A DNA stretch of 64,000 nucleotides, taken from NCBI RefSeq assembly GCF_020382885.2, contig NC_058504.1, positions 13,961,019 to 14,025,018 of the forward strand, given 5' to 3'. Within the stretch, counting starts at the first letter, position 1; every line of letters begins with the position of its first letter. This document shows positions 49,615 through 59,396 of the stretch, in pieces. The notes under the pieces are model-generated. The model was not told where the DNA came from. It was given only the letters and a program-made list of their open reading frames with translations, and did no database searches. The translations under genes were made by a program, and so were the position numbers. The stretch is from Scatophagus argus (lineage: Eukaryota > Chordata > Actinopteri > Scatophagidae).

Positions 49615-50232
49615 TTAGTCTTGGGACTGCTCTCCACTTGAGCCAAATGTCATTTGGACCACTTTGATATAACTTTCAAAGTTCTTGGAGCTCAGGTAGG
49701 TGCCCAAGATGGCCTGGAGAAACACCAGCGCGCTCATTTTCCTCAGGATCGGTCTGGAGAGATCCACAAAGGTCCGGAGCACATTGCCCTTCTCCGGCAT
49801 CGGCGCCGTTTGGTACCTGGATGCGAGGGCAGCATTCATGGGTAAGGCCAGGAGGATGGGATACAGCCCACCGCCGATCACACCAGTTACTGCACCTCGA
49901 ATTGTGGCACAAGTGGGACACTCCAGATCACCGTGCATAAGGGGGTTAGTGACTGCTGCGTTGTACAGGCCAAATGTTGCCACGAAGGGCACAACGGCCA
50001 TCGGCAGGCTGGAGGCGATGGACGCCTGTGTGACATTCAGAGCTCTGCGATACATATTGTTGGATATCACTCCTGCAATGCTTGCGATCCCCGCCAGGTA
50101 CATCGGTCCTTGTATGAAGAGTTTCTGTTCAGTGCTAGGCAATCTCTGGAAGTTCTTCTCAAACATTTCAAAAATCATAGGTCTTGTGATCGGTTTTCCA
50201 GAGAAGCTGTCCTTCTGCATATTTTCCGACAT
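49615..50232 (-). CDS. tmem126a: Transmembrane protein 126A, intronless
   Basis: Mitochondrial inner-membrane protein that helps assemble the membrane arm of respiratory complex I (ND4 module); human TMEM126A loss causes recessive optic atrophy. The ORF gives 205 aa (human 195). The start is the first ATG, reading MSENMQKDSF; the frame stays open 23 codons further upstream but without an ATG. Seen: an N-terminal LPSTEQKLF segment (about 31-39, family pattern LPEAERNLL), hydrophobic segments near 44-58, 74-90, 112-132 and 165-182, the conserved YRRALNVT (61-68), GDLECPTC with paired Cys (101-108), GGLYPILLALP (121-131) and ALASRYQ (135-141). No intron interrupts it, whereas human TMEM126A has several, so a retroposed or intron-lost copy is likely. 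All key motifs and the frame are intact, arguing for function. It is tail-to-tail with rasgef1c and head-to-head with clk4. Confidence 0.92.
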   Translation of the reverse strand: MSENMQKDSFSGKPITRPMIFEMFEKNFQRLPSTEQKLFIQGPMYLAGIASIAGVISNNMYRRALNVTQASIASSLPMAVVPFVATFGLYNAAVTNPLMHGDLECPTCATIRGAVTGVIGGGLYPILLALPMNAALASRYQTAPMPEKGNVLRTFVDLSRPILRKMSALVFLQAILGTYLSSKNFESYIKVVQMTFGSSGEQSQD

Positions 50233-50960
50233 ATTCAGAAATAATGTTTGAACGAAACCGACAATATCCACTGGCTGGTAGCGAGAGACTACATGCCGCA
50301 ATTACCACATTGAGCTAAGGATGATAGCAAGGTGAGCTCAGGGTGCAGACATGCGTTACCCACAATTCAATGCGCGCATATAGCAGGTTGTTGTTTTCCC
50401 TGAGATGTGCCTCTCAGGCAGAGCGCCGATGTTTGCCAAATGATGCCTTTGACATTATCAAGCTGTAGTCTGTTTAAGAAAAACAAAGCAATCTGCCTAT
50501 GCAAAAATATATGAGCTTTTTCCAAAAATAGGCAATTTTCAACTAATGGGAGGCATTCTGCTACCTGTCAACAGATGGTTTTTGACTTGCAAATTAAACC
50601 CAGTATAAGAGATTTGTTTATAAAGGGTTTAATACAATACTTTTTAGTAGAAGCATAGCCAAGAGAAAGAAAAGTCAGATGTCAAAACCAAAATCAATCT
50701 CAAAGAGACAAAAAAGGCAAATTTTAATAAAAGGCATATCTGAAAAGGAAGTGGTACCTGAAAGGAATAACTCAGGACAACAAAAACCACAATTATAAAG
50801 TGTTTTACAGCTATATACGTGTACTTGTAGCCTATGTAGTTCACATATTTTATTATATATTACATTTATGTATGTTGTGCCACTTAGAGCTTGCCTCTGG
50901 GTCGGATCTACCTCGCACCTCGACTTGTGAATAGGACTGATTGGAGGTGTTGTGGAAAGC
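50233..50960. other. Divergent intergenic region between tmem126a and clk4
   Basis: The first 200 bp next to tmem126a has several CpGs (GCGCGC, GAGCGCCG) and probably holds its promoter and 5' UTR. The remainder, about 50460-50880, is AT-rich and featureless. No further ORF is supported. Confidence 0.5.
50358..50375. promoter_or_regulatory. ZNF143/THAP11-like motif in the tmem126a-clk4 divergent region
   Basis: ACCCACAATTCAATGCGC closely resembles the ZNF143/THAP11 site (CCCACAATGCAATGCG-like), with one core change. It lies about 125 bp upstream of the tmem126a ATG. Such sites mark many housekeeping and mitochondrial gene promoters. The assignment is by eye. Confidence 0.4.
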
Positions 50961-50969
50961 GACATGGTG

Positions 50970-51078
50970 CAACACACTCTTGTACAGTAGGTGGCGGGTA
51001 TGCACCTCAAAGTTGTTCGCGCCCTGCCAGTAGTAAAGAGAAAGAAGAAGACGAAGAAGAAGGAGGAGGAGGAGAAGT
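50970..51078 (+). repeat. Fish interspersed-repeat end with (GAA)n tail next to the clk4 start site
   Basis: GTAGGTGGCGGGTATGCACCTCAAAGTTGTTCGCGCCCTGCCAGTAGTAAAGAGAAAGAAGAAGACGAAGAAG matches a common fish repeat end (GGTGGCGGTAATGCACC..AAGTTGGTTTGC..ACCGCCA..AAGAAGAAGAAG). The GAA/GGA tail stops about 65 bp before the likely clk4 transcription start. Confidence 0.6.
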
Positions 51079-51143
51079 GGGCGTTGTTATTGTGTGTTGC
51101 GTCATAGGATTTGTTTAAGAACGTTCCATCGAATTCTGAGCTC

Positions 51144-51152
51144 GCCATCTTG
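51144..51152 (+). promoter_or_regulatory. clk4: YY1-type start-site motif of clk4
   Basis: GCCATCTTG is a YY1 core (CAAGATGGC on the other strand), commonly found at or just downstream of start sites of TATA-less housekeeping promoters. It lies about 100 bp before the donor of the non-coding first exon. Confidence 0.45.
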
Positions 51153-51244
51153 GAAGAAGACGAGTCAAAAACATTTTCAAGTTTCTTTTAATATATTTCA
51201 TTGATAAACATTCTCTTGTGAACGTGCTGACTGTTAAAAGGAAG
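51145..51244 (+). other. clk4: clk4 non-coding first exon (3' boundary firm, 5' end inferred)
   Basis: A strong donor (GAAG|GTAAGA) at 51245 follows about 100 bp without an in-frame ATG leading into the coding region. The first coding exon has its acceptor immediately before the ATG at 52423, so a non-coding exon is required, as in mammalian CLK genes. The start near 51145 is guessed from the YY1 motif. Confidence 0.55.
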
Positions 51245-52422
51245 GTAAGATCGGTTTCAACTGCTACTGTATTCTGACACGCACTGTATATAGTGTATTA
51301 CCCTAATGTTAGCTAACGTTAGCCAGTTAGCTGCTCCGAAATTCGACGCCTCGCCTTCATGGCAGATCCTTATCTGACTAAATAGCTTCCACTAGCTACG
51401 AGAATGTATTTTCTCAGTTTTGTAAGTCGGCAAATTTTGGCATTCGGTAACAGTGACGGCTAACAAAGTTAGTAGTCACACCAGATTGTCTATAATAATA
51501 GTAATATGGCCTTACTGACGTTATCATTAGTGTTAATTTATTATTATGTACGGTTGGCGTGCCCAACGCTCGATGGGCCTTTCCGTCGAGATCGGGCAAA
51601 TATTCGACCAATCTCTGCTTTATCTGTTTACCTGCAACTGTCTGGTTATCATGAAAGGCTTGATCAAAGTACCATGTGCTGAGGATGAAAAATCATGAGT
51701 TGTGAATTGTATTTTGGTACATACAGCATTTGATAAAACAAGCGACCGGGTGTTGCCAGTGTCAGGCCGTTAAAGACCCTTTACATTGTAGATATCAAGT
51801 CGTTCCGAAAACGTCGTCAGTCCGTTAACTTGGATGAATGAGTTACGTTTTTGCTAATCCTGTTAACCCTTGAATGCGTTGCATTGTGCATTATTTACCT
51901 TTGACCTGCTGTTTTTGTGTAGTTAGCTATGTAACTTTGACGAGGACAGGTTTGGTGATTTTTTTCATTGTATATTTATTTTGTATTATTTCGTTAGTTT
52001 CTCGATTAATCGTTTGCTCTATTTGTTCGGAAGTGTTAAAAAATACTCAATGTGTTCTCCGATCACAAGGTTACATTTTCAGTTTACGTAATTTGTAATG
52101 ATAACATACAAGAGAGAGAGGTCGCTATGCGCCACGTATGAGATGCTGAAGCCCAGAGAATGTTTCCCCTTTTTCATGTTAAATGATGGGAAAGCTAAAG
52201 TAAACATCGTCAGCTGTACTTACTTTATAATTTACCTGTTCTGTTGTACAATAGTCCATTGCATCTGGTTGGCCTTGTGGTATGCATAGCAATATCATAA
52301 TATATATACTTTTTTTGTTTTGTTTTTGTTTGTTTTGTTTTCTTAAGGGGCAAGATGTTTCCACATGCAGATCTATCTGCCTATTTGCCATCCATTTTGA
52401 CTTGTTCTTCCTTGTCTTTCAG

Positions 52423-55400
52423 ATGCGCCACTCAAAGCGAATGCGCTCCCCAGGTGTCTGGCTCGATGAGTACAGCTGGGAAGAGAGAATGGAGTGTCGT
52501 AAACGCAGGAAACGAGATTCGCACAGCAGCGAAAGAGAAAATAAGTCCAGAAGAACTAACCGTCACCATAAGACATATGAAGGGTAAAGAATTATCACTA
52601 TTTGTTGTGTAAAGTACTCACTCAAATTATAAGACCTTTTCTAGGATATTTGTATCAAAGGTACATGTTGTAGTGGGTCAAACAGTATATAAACACCTAG
52701 ACTATGTGATGAAGAGACATAGTGTAAGATTAAGTCTTGCATTTATTCAAAATTCCATTTGATTATGTGGACTAAGCTTGTTCATATGTCTAACATCACA
52801 TCATCTTTGGAGAAATGCTGGCAAACTTGATAAATATCAGGTTGGAAATAAAAAACAAAGTGATATTTTGAGTCTTGCGGTCAGTCCTTAAAAATGTCAG
52901 CCAGTCATCATCAGATCATGTAAGGAATGCTGTTGAAGTCTAATACACAAAAATGGCAGCAGTAACAGTGGGTAATTTGAGGAGTAACTGTTTATAAATA
53001 AACTTCAGTTTGGATTTTAAAAACAAACAAATGGTTGCATCACATTAACCATTTTTTGATAAGTACATTTATACAGTTAGGTTGTTGTGTATATATGTGG
53101 CGTGTACTGCCATATGTTGTGATGAAGTCTTACACATGATAGTAAGGCTTCAGATTTGTAATGCTACATATCAAAGAGTGCATGTACACTTTAGAAGACG
53201 ACTCTTAACGTATGTATGAGTTGCAGTGTTTATTTTCTTAATGACGTCATGACATGAGATTTTTTTCAAATTAATTATTTTGGCCTTCAGTTATCACAGT
53301 TGGTTCAGCAGTTTCAGCTGCCTGGAATTATTTGAAATGTAAAGGTTTTGCAGTTCTAGCTTTTTGTGGGCATGTATAACAGTTGTGGGGATACATTTGA
53401 TGTTTCAAGATCTACTCTAATTTTAATTCTGTAGAGAGGCAGACTTCTTCCTGGAAGACAACTGACACCGCCAGGGTGCTAGGGCTCTAGGGCTCTACGA
53501 GTTTCTTGGTCTTTTTTTGATGCTTAGGTGTTTATGTGGCTTGCTGGGTCAATGTGCTGGGAGCAATTGGAAATATTGTGAGCAAACATTAGAAAAAGTT
53601 GTATCCCAGATCCCGTTACAAGGTAAAAGAAATTTATATGTAAGTAGTAAACACATTTCCTTTGAGACTTTCTTGATTAATACATTTCTGCTTACATTTT
53701 GACAGAAATGATACCGCACAGGTGTTCACTTCTGACATACAGAGTTCTACAGGTGTAAAATCCACAGATTATATTACGCACCATCAGGCTGTGCTGAAAA
53801 GCTTTCCACAACTTTCAGTGCCTCACACTTCAGCTCTGCCAATGTGGCGCCTAGTCAAGGTGCATCGGTTTTAAGGAAGCATGCTCTAAGTTGCCAAGGG
53901 GACAGCTGTGTAAATGTCTAAATTGCCCAAATATGTGGCATTACTCGTTAGCATTTGGATACTCTTTTGTGCTATTTTGAACAGTGATAAGCTGTTAATA
54001 AAAGGCTCTCTGAACTGCAGAATCTCATTGAACAGGATGCCTGGTGTTTTGCGGCTGTAAATCAGTATGTTGCTAATTACAAATGTTACATAAAAGGCTC
54101 AGGGATAGAGTGTCAGGCAGTAGGCGGACCATTAGCACCATCAAATACAGTCTTCATTTTAGAGGTTGATCACAGTCAGGGCGCTGGGCTATTCCCTACC
54201 TGTGCTTGTTAGTCCTTGTTTTTAATCTGTGTTGTTTTTCTTTGACTGCAGGCAGTACCTGGAAGCTCGCAGTTTGAACCAGAAGCTGGACTCTAGGGAA
54301 AGACACAGTTTGGGCATGGCCTGTGAGGAGGACGGTCGGGAGGGCACCTGCAAGAACAGAGACCGAGACTGGCACCATTACAGCAAGTCATCTGGGCGCA
54401 GTGGTCGGAGTGGTCGCAGCAGGCGAAGCAGCCGCAGGCACAGAGACAGAGACCGAAGGCGTAGACGTAGCCACTCTCGCCACATGTCCTCTTCGGTACG
54501 AGAACCTCCTTCTCCCCTCTATCCCTCTCTCCTGTCTTTACCACCAGTTCGAATGGGTCATGATCACTGGTGTTTTGCCAATGCTTAACACCCATCTCTT
54601 TGTCTCTCTATATCTCTCTGTGTGCTCTACTCCTCACTATTAGGCATGACTTCCAGTAATGGTTAGGGGTCTTGGGGGGTTCAAGAAGTAAGGGACTGTA
54701 AGCGTTTGTTGATTTGCAAGAGAAAAGTGGACAGTATTTGTGCTGAATTCTTACTGGGCAGTTATGGGACGTGATAGTAAAGAATTAAGTTGTGTGGGAA
54801 GAGTTACAAAAACGCACATGTAGAAAGACTGTAATCAATCAAGTTCAGTTTTTTCTGTACTACTCTAAGAAAGTCTCTCATCTGAAAATTTTGTTGCCAT
54901 GTTTTTCTTCTGTAACACACACTATGTGGTGGCTGGCGCCCAATTTCTCTGACGGGGCTGAATTTGAATTTGCTGCTCCGTCCTTCCGTCCATTCGCCTG
55001 GCGGTGTTACTGAACGGGCCGAATCTGTCCACCCCCACACCTCCCCCCCTTGGCCTGGTTGAATGAATGACGATGTCGCATTGTGGTGGCCTGGTGCTGG
55101 CTGACTGATGGGTTGTTGATGTGATGGCGGATTGCGGCGGTTCCGGTGCAGAGGAGGAGCCATCACCGCAGGAGCAGGAAAAGATCCAGGAGTGTTGAGG
55201 ATGATGACGAGGGTCACCTCATCTATCACAGTGGAGACATGCTGAGAGCGAGATGTATAGAATATATACCTTTTTTTTTCTATTGTTGTTCACACTTTGT
55301 CTCTCTCACTCTCTTGTTGTCTGGTTTTTATTTCCAAACATTAATTTAGAGGCTGAAGTATTTGCGCCAATAGACTTAACTGTTTTTGGTTAGATATTGC

Positions 55401-57867
55401 TTGTCATTGTTACATATTTAGCATTGAGTTGTATGGCAGTCAGAAGCCTTTTATAGTAGCGTAGCTAAACTGAGCAATATAACATCAGGCAGTGAAGCCG
55501 CTAAAGGGCAGTGTTTCAGCTCGTCAGTGCTGTGTTTCTAACTCCAGTTCTTTATTTTCTGTAGATGAGATTGTGTGTACTCTAGGAGAGGGTGCCTTTG
55601 GGAAGGTGGTCGAATGCATTGATCACAATAAGTAAGTATGAATGTCCAAAAATATTCTTTAAAGCTCAGTGCTTTGAATCTTGTTTTCTTACGTTTTTCC
55701 CTCATCTGATATTGAAAATACTTTTGTTGTCTGCTTCCAGTGATGGAGCTCGAGTGGCTCTGAAGATCATTAAAAACATAGACCGCTACCGTGAGGCAGC
55801 GATGTCTGAGGTAGAGGTGCTTGAACAGTTGAAATCCCTTGACTCTGAAAGGAGATAGTAAGTCAATCCACATTAACTTCATACCACAAAAAGCCTCATC
55901 ACTTTGCATGCATGAAAATATATTTGGAATCTGCGAGAGAAGGTTCTCGGTTTGCATCAACTAATTGTTTCCTGTCCTGCAGTGCTTGTGTGCAAATGCT
56001 GGACTGGTTTGACTACCATGGTCACGTTTGCATTGCTTTTGAGCTGCTTGGCCTTAGCACATATGATTTCCTCAAGGAGAACAACTTCCAGCCTTTCCCC
56101 ATAGAGCACATCAGGCACATGGCGTACCAGATCGTCCAAGCTATGCGATGTGAGTAATGGGTACATTCACTGAGAATACGAGATGTTTTTGGAAAAACAG
56201 CTTTGTTTAAAATGTATGTTCTCTTTTCTTTCAGTTCTGCATAAGAACAAGCTAACCCACACAGATCTGAAGCCTGAAAATATTCTCTTCATAGATTCTG
56301 ACTATGATATGGAGTATAACCCTGAAATGGTAAGCACCCTAAATATTTATCCAGATACCACAAAGTCCAAAACTTCTTGTTTGTGCCAGCAGTTGCCTGA
56401 ATGGCGTGACTGTTTTTCTGTCCACAGAAACGGGATGAACGGACACTGAAGAACCCTGACGTGAAAATTGTTGACTTTGGTAACGCCACATTTGAACACG
56501 AGCACCACACATCTGTAGTGTCCACACGTCACTATCGTGCTCCTGAAGTCATTTTAGGTGAGTTGCTGTCGTAAAACACTGCAGTGAAGCTTTAAATTGC
56601 TCATTTAATGTGGACTTGTTATTTATTTAAATTTGTCTGTTTCAGATCTAGGCTGGGATCATTCCTGTGATGTCTGGAGTGTAGGTTGCATACTCATTGA
56701 GTACTATCTTGGATCTACCCTCTTCCAGGTAGGTGGCAGTGGAGAGCATATTGAAATTAATACTGACCTTTATCACAACAGTTGGTGGGAAGAGTTACAT
56801 TGTATTTTCCTGCAGACCCACGACAGTAAAGAGCACCTTGCTATGATGGAGAGAGTCCTGGGCCCCATCCCCACAAACCTCCTGCAGAAAACCAAGTAAG
56901 TGGACCATTAACGTGCCTATTTTTTTTTAAACATCTCTGTGCCTAGAAAACCCCATAAGCTCCATATGGAGCTCGCTGAATTGCTATGAATTGCAATCAT
57001 TTTATGTTGTACAGGAAACGACGATATGTTCACCGGTGCAAGCTTGACTGGGACACACACAGTTCTTCTGGGAGATACGTTAGAAAACACTGCAAACCTC
57101 TCAAGGTAAGAGGAATATTACTCGAGACAGACCATCTGTGGTGACACTGCTGTTTCATCATTTGATTATGACAAAAATACATCAACCCATAGCTCCAAAA
57201 CACAGATGTTAGTTGCCATAATACATCCAACAGTCACTTGAGTATTTGTTCAGAGTTACAACAACCTGGACACGGCTTACAGCTTCACAGTAAGGATGGC
57301 AGTCCTAATTTGCTTCATCCAGCCACTGAGAACAGCTGTTAGTCATATCCAGTTTACACACTGAAGTTGTTTGTGGCAAAGTGAAATACACAACATGCGT
57401 GACAAAAAGGTACACCTAAAAAAAAGATGGTACACCTATTTTGTAGAGCATGTTGTTTTAACGCCTGTAAAGTACTGCCTCTTAGATAAACTGAATAAAC
57501 ACATGAAAGATCTAATTTGAAAATGAAAATGGAGCATCCCCAGACTGAGTTTTGTCCGTCTTGTACTTGAGATTTGTTATTGAAATTTACACATGTAATG
57601 TAAATCCACATTTAAATTTCTAGATCACTTGTGACATATTTTAAAGAGACTGATTTACAATTGTCCTTTCTTTCCTGTCAGCATTACATGATGTCTAAGG
57701 GCGAAGACCACCAACAGCTGTTTGACCTTATAGAGAAGATGATGGAGTATGACCCAGCTAAGCGCCTCAGTCTGGAGCAGGCCCTGCGACATCCCTTCTT
57801 CACCTGCTATCACAAGAGCAGTAGCAAAAGCCACAGCAGAAGCAGCAGCAGCAGTAGCAGCAAATAA
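52423..57867 (+). CDS. clk4: CDC-like dual-specificity kinase (CLK1/4 group)
   Basis: LAMMER kinase that phosphorylates SR splicing factors in the nucleus. Coding exons: 52423-52583, 54252-54495, 55152-55254, 55565-55631, 55741-55857, 55983-56149, 56235-56329, 56428-56557, 56646-56728, 56816-56895, 57015-57105, 57682-57867, joining to 507 aa (human CLK4 481). MRHSKR and YLEARSLN are CLK1/4 N-terminal phrases; an Arg/Ser-rich region follows to about 155, ending [13 protein letters not shown]. Kinase landmarks: P-loop GEGAFGKV (177-184), Lys200, catalytic HTDLKPEN (295-302), DFG 334-336, STRHYRAPE, and EHLAMMER (395-402). DFG is followed by Asn-Ala-Thr where relatives have Ser-Ala-Thr. The C-terminus after HPFF carries an unusual Ser-rich tail from AGC repeats. 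Clk4 rather than clk1/2 rests on the col23a1/rasgef1c neighbours; clk1 remains possible. The 103-nt third coding exon has weak splice sites. Confidence 0.9.
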
Positions 57868-58420
57868 GACCAAACTCCTGAATCTGTAAACCACTGACCT
57901 GTAAGCTTGGTCAGGGCTTGGCTGTCAGCATGACATTTATCATGGTCATTGATGCCAGCCTTTATTTCCTGATTGTCCAGGAGAGGTGTACATTAGCTGA
58001 CTGTATCAGTCCACTGCTTTCCTTTGCTGTGTCCTGTGTCTTAGTCTGACTCATCAAGTTGTGTTTTGTGAATGATCCCCCAAGTGATTTCTTTTTACTT
58101 GCCGTTATAATTTAACTTGTAACCTCTAAATGTATAGTGGTAGAGACCCCCCCCCCTTTTTTTTAAAAAAAAAACAAACAAAAAGAAAAACATTGTTCGC
58201 ACAGTCCTGTCCGTGTTATCTCTGCATTATCAAGTGAGTGGTGGGTTAACAGTGAAAATTGCTTTACCCTGCGTCAATCTCACCAGTAATTTATTCTGCT
58301 TTGGTGGATGTAAAGAAAGTCCTTGTACATGGAATTTAAGATATTTTTTTCACTGACTGGTTGTGTAACTTTTGCAGTAACATGTACATTTTCTCAATAA
58401 ACGTGAATATAGACGAGAAG
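57868..58420 (+). other. clk4: clk4 3' UTR
   Basis: About 550 bp from the TAA to just beyond the AATAAA at 58396-58401, which is followed by GT-rich TGTCTTGTGTG. It contains C10-T8-A10 at 58147-58174, whose T8/A10 part can fold into a hairpin in the RNA. Confidence 0.7.
58396..58401 (+). terminator. clk4: Poly(A) signal of clk4
   Basis: Canonical AATAAA with a GT-rich downstream element (GTGTCTTGTGTG) about 25 bases later. Confidence 0.75.
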
Positions 58421-59240
58421 CGTGTCTTGTGTGCAAACGGCGGTGATTGATTTTCTACGAGGTGCAGTAGCAGAATCAGTACGCAGGGTGGCAGCAGAAA
58501 GCTTCGTATTACTGCAAAGATCTGCCGCCTGAGATAATTGAACATCACTGAAGTTCAGTCAGTGTTAACTCTTATTATCAATCTTAACTATACTGAGTAG
58601 CTGGTTCTTAAGGGGGATCGAGTGTCGAGGTTGGACATGGGAACATCGACATGCTCCCATTATCGTCTCGACAGTGAACTGCTTAACGTAGTCCGTTAAG
58701 TTTTGCTTTCAGAAGTCCAGCTCTGCGCAGTACGTTGCATGCAAGATGTGCGCACTACTGACAATACAGGCCGACATGCAGTCTTTTAAAGCGATTTTCA
58801 TGTCATTTTTATTCACACTTAACACTAACGGGAAACATGAACCACAAGTGCCTGGGTGGTTTATTGTGAAGCCTAAAGCATTCATTCAGAAAATCATCAT
58901 ATTAACCACCGTCATCAGTCACTGTTCTTTGTGTTCATGTTGAACTGAGGTGCCCTAGAAGCTCTCAGAAGCTGTCCAAGCCAAACCCTCACAGTCTCTC
59001 TCACAGCTGTCAGTCTCCAGCCTCCCACGTGGTCAGCAGGGCGGGCGCATCGCAACTAGTTGAACGTGCAACTTTTAGGAAGGCAAACAATTGGACCCGC
59101 TGGTAGTTGCTATTGCCCAACGGGAAACAACGACCTGCAGTCGGCGTCTCTTCTTTGGGTGGCACCAGTGCGCTCTCATCTGACAGCCGCAAACTCAGCG
59201 CGCACTGCTGCTCCCTCTTGTACCCAGACTCATTTGAGAC
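58421..59240. other. clk4-col23a1 intergenic region, likely col23a1 promoter
   Basis: No gene. Three inverted repeats are packed into 58623-58700. CpG density rises from about 59040 towards the col23a1 start (GGGCGGGCGCATCGC, GTCGGCGTC, CAGCGCGCAC), consistent with a TATA-less promoter. Confidence 0.5.
58623..58700. repeat. Cluster of nested inverted repeats
   Basis: Outer arms TGTCGAG (58623-58629) and CTCGACA (58667-58673) are perfect. Inner arms ATGGGAACAT (58637-58646) and ATGCTCCCAT (58651-58660) pair with one mismatch around CGAC. A third, CTTAACG/CGTTAAG (58682-58688 / 58694-58700), follows after eight bases. Confidence 0.85.
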
Positions 59241-59396
59241 AGCGCTTTGAACCCTGAGCCGAGTTTGTTTGTCGGAGTTAGTGTTTTAGGTGCGCTGCTG
59301 ACCTCCTGCAGTCTGAATACAGTTTGGTTGCAGAACTACACCACCAAAGCAAGGGACTTTTCTTTTCCTCAAAACACCCTAAAGCAGGATTCCAGC

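Noticed and set aside
49700..50251. 183-aa plus-strand open frame over tmem126a
   Set aside because: It is the antisense shadow of the tmem126a coding frame; it has no family motif and its frame follows the conserved gene's codon structure.
50233..50301. 23-residue N-terminal extension of tmem126a
   Set aside because: It begins at TTG, not ATG. The ATG at 50232 gives the expected family length.
59247..59396. Upstream N-terminal extension of col23a1
   Set aside because: The frame is open but has no ATG; the first ATG at 59397 has a good context and fits the family length.
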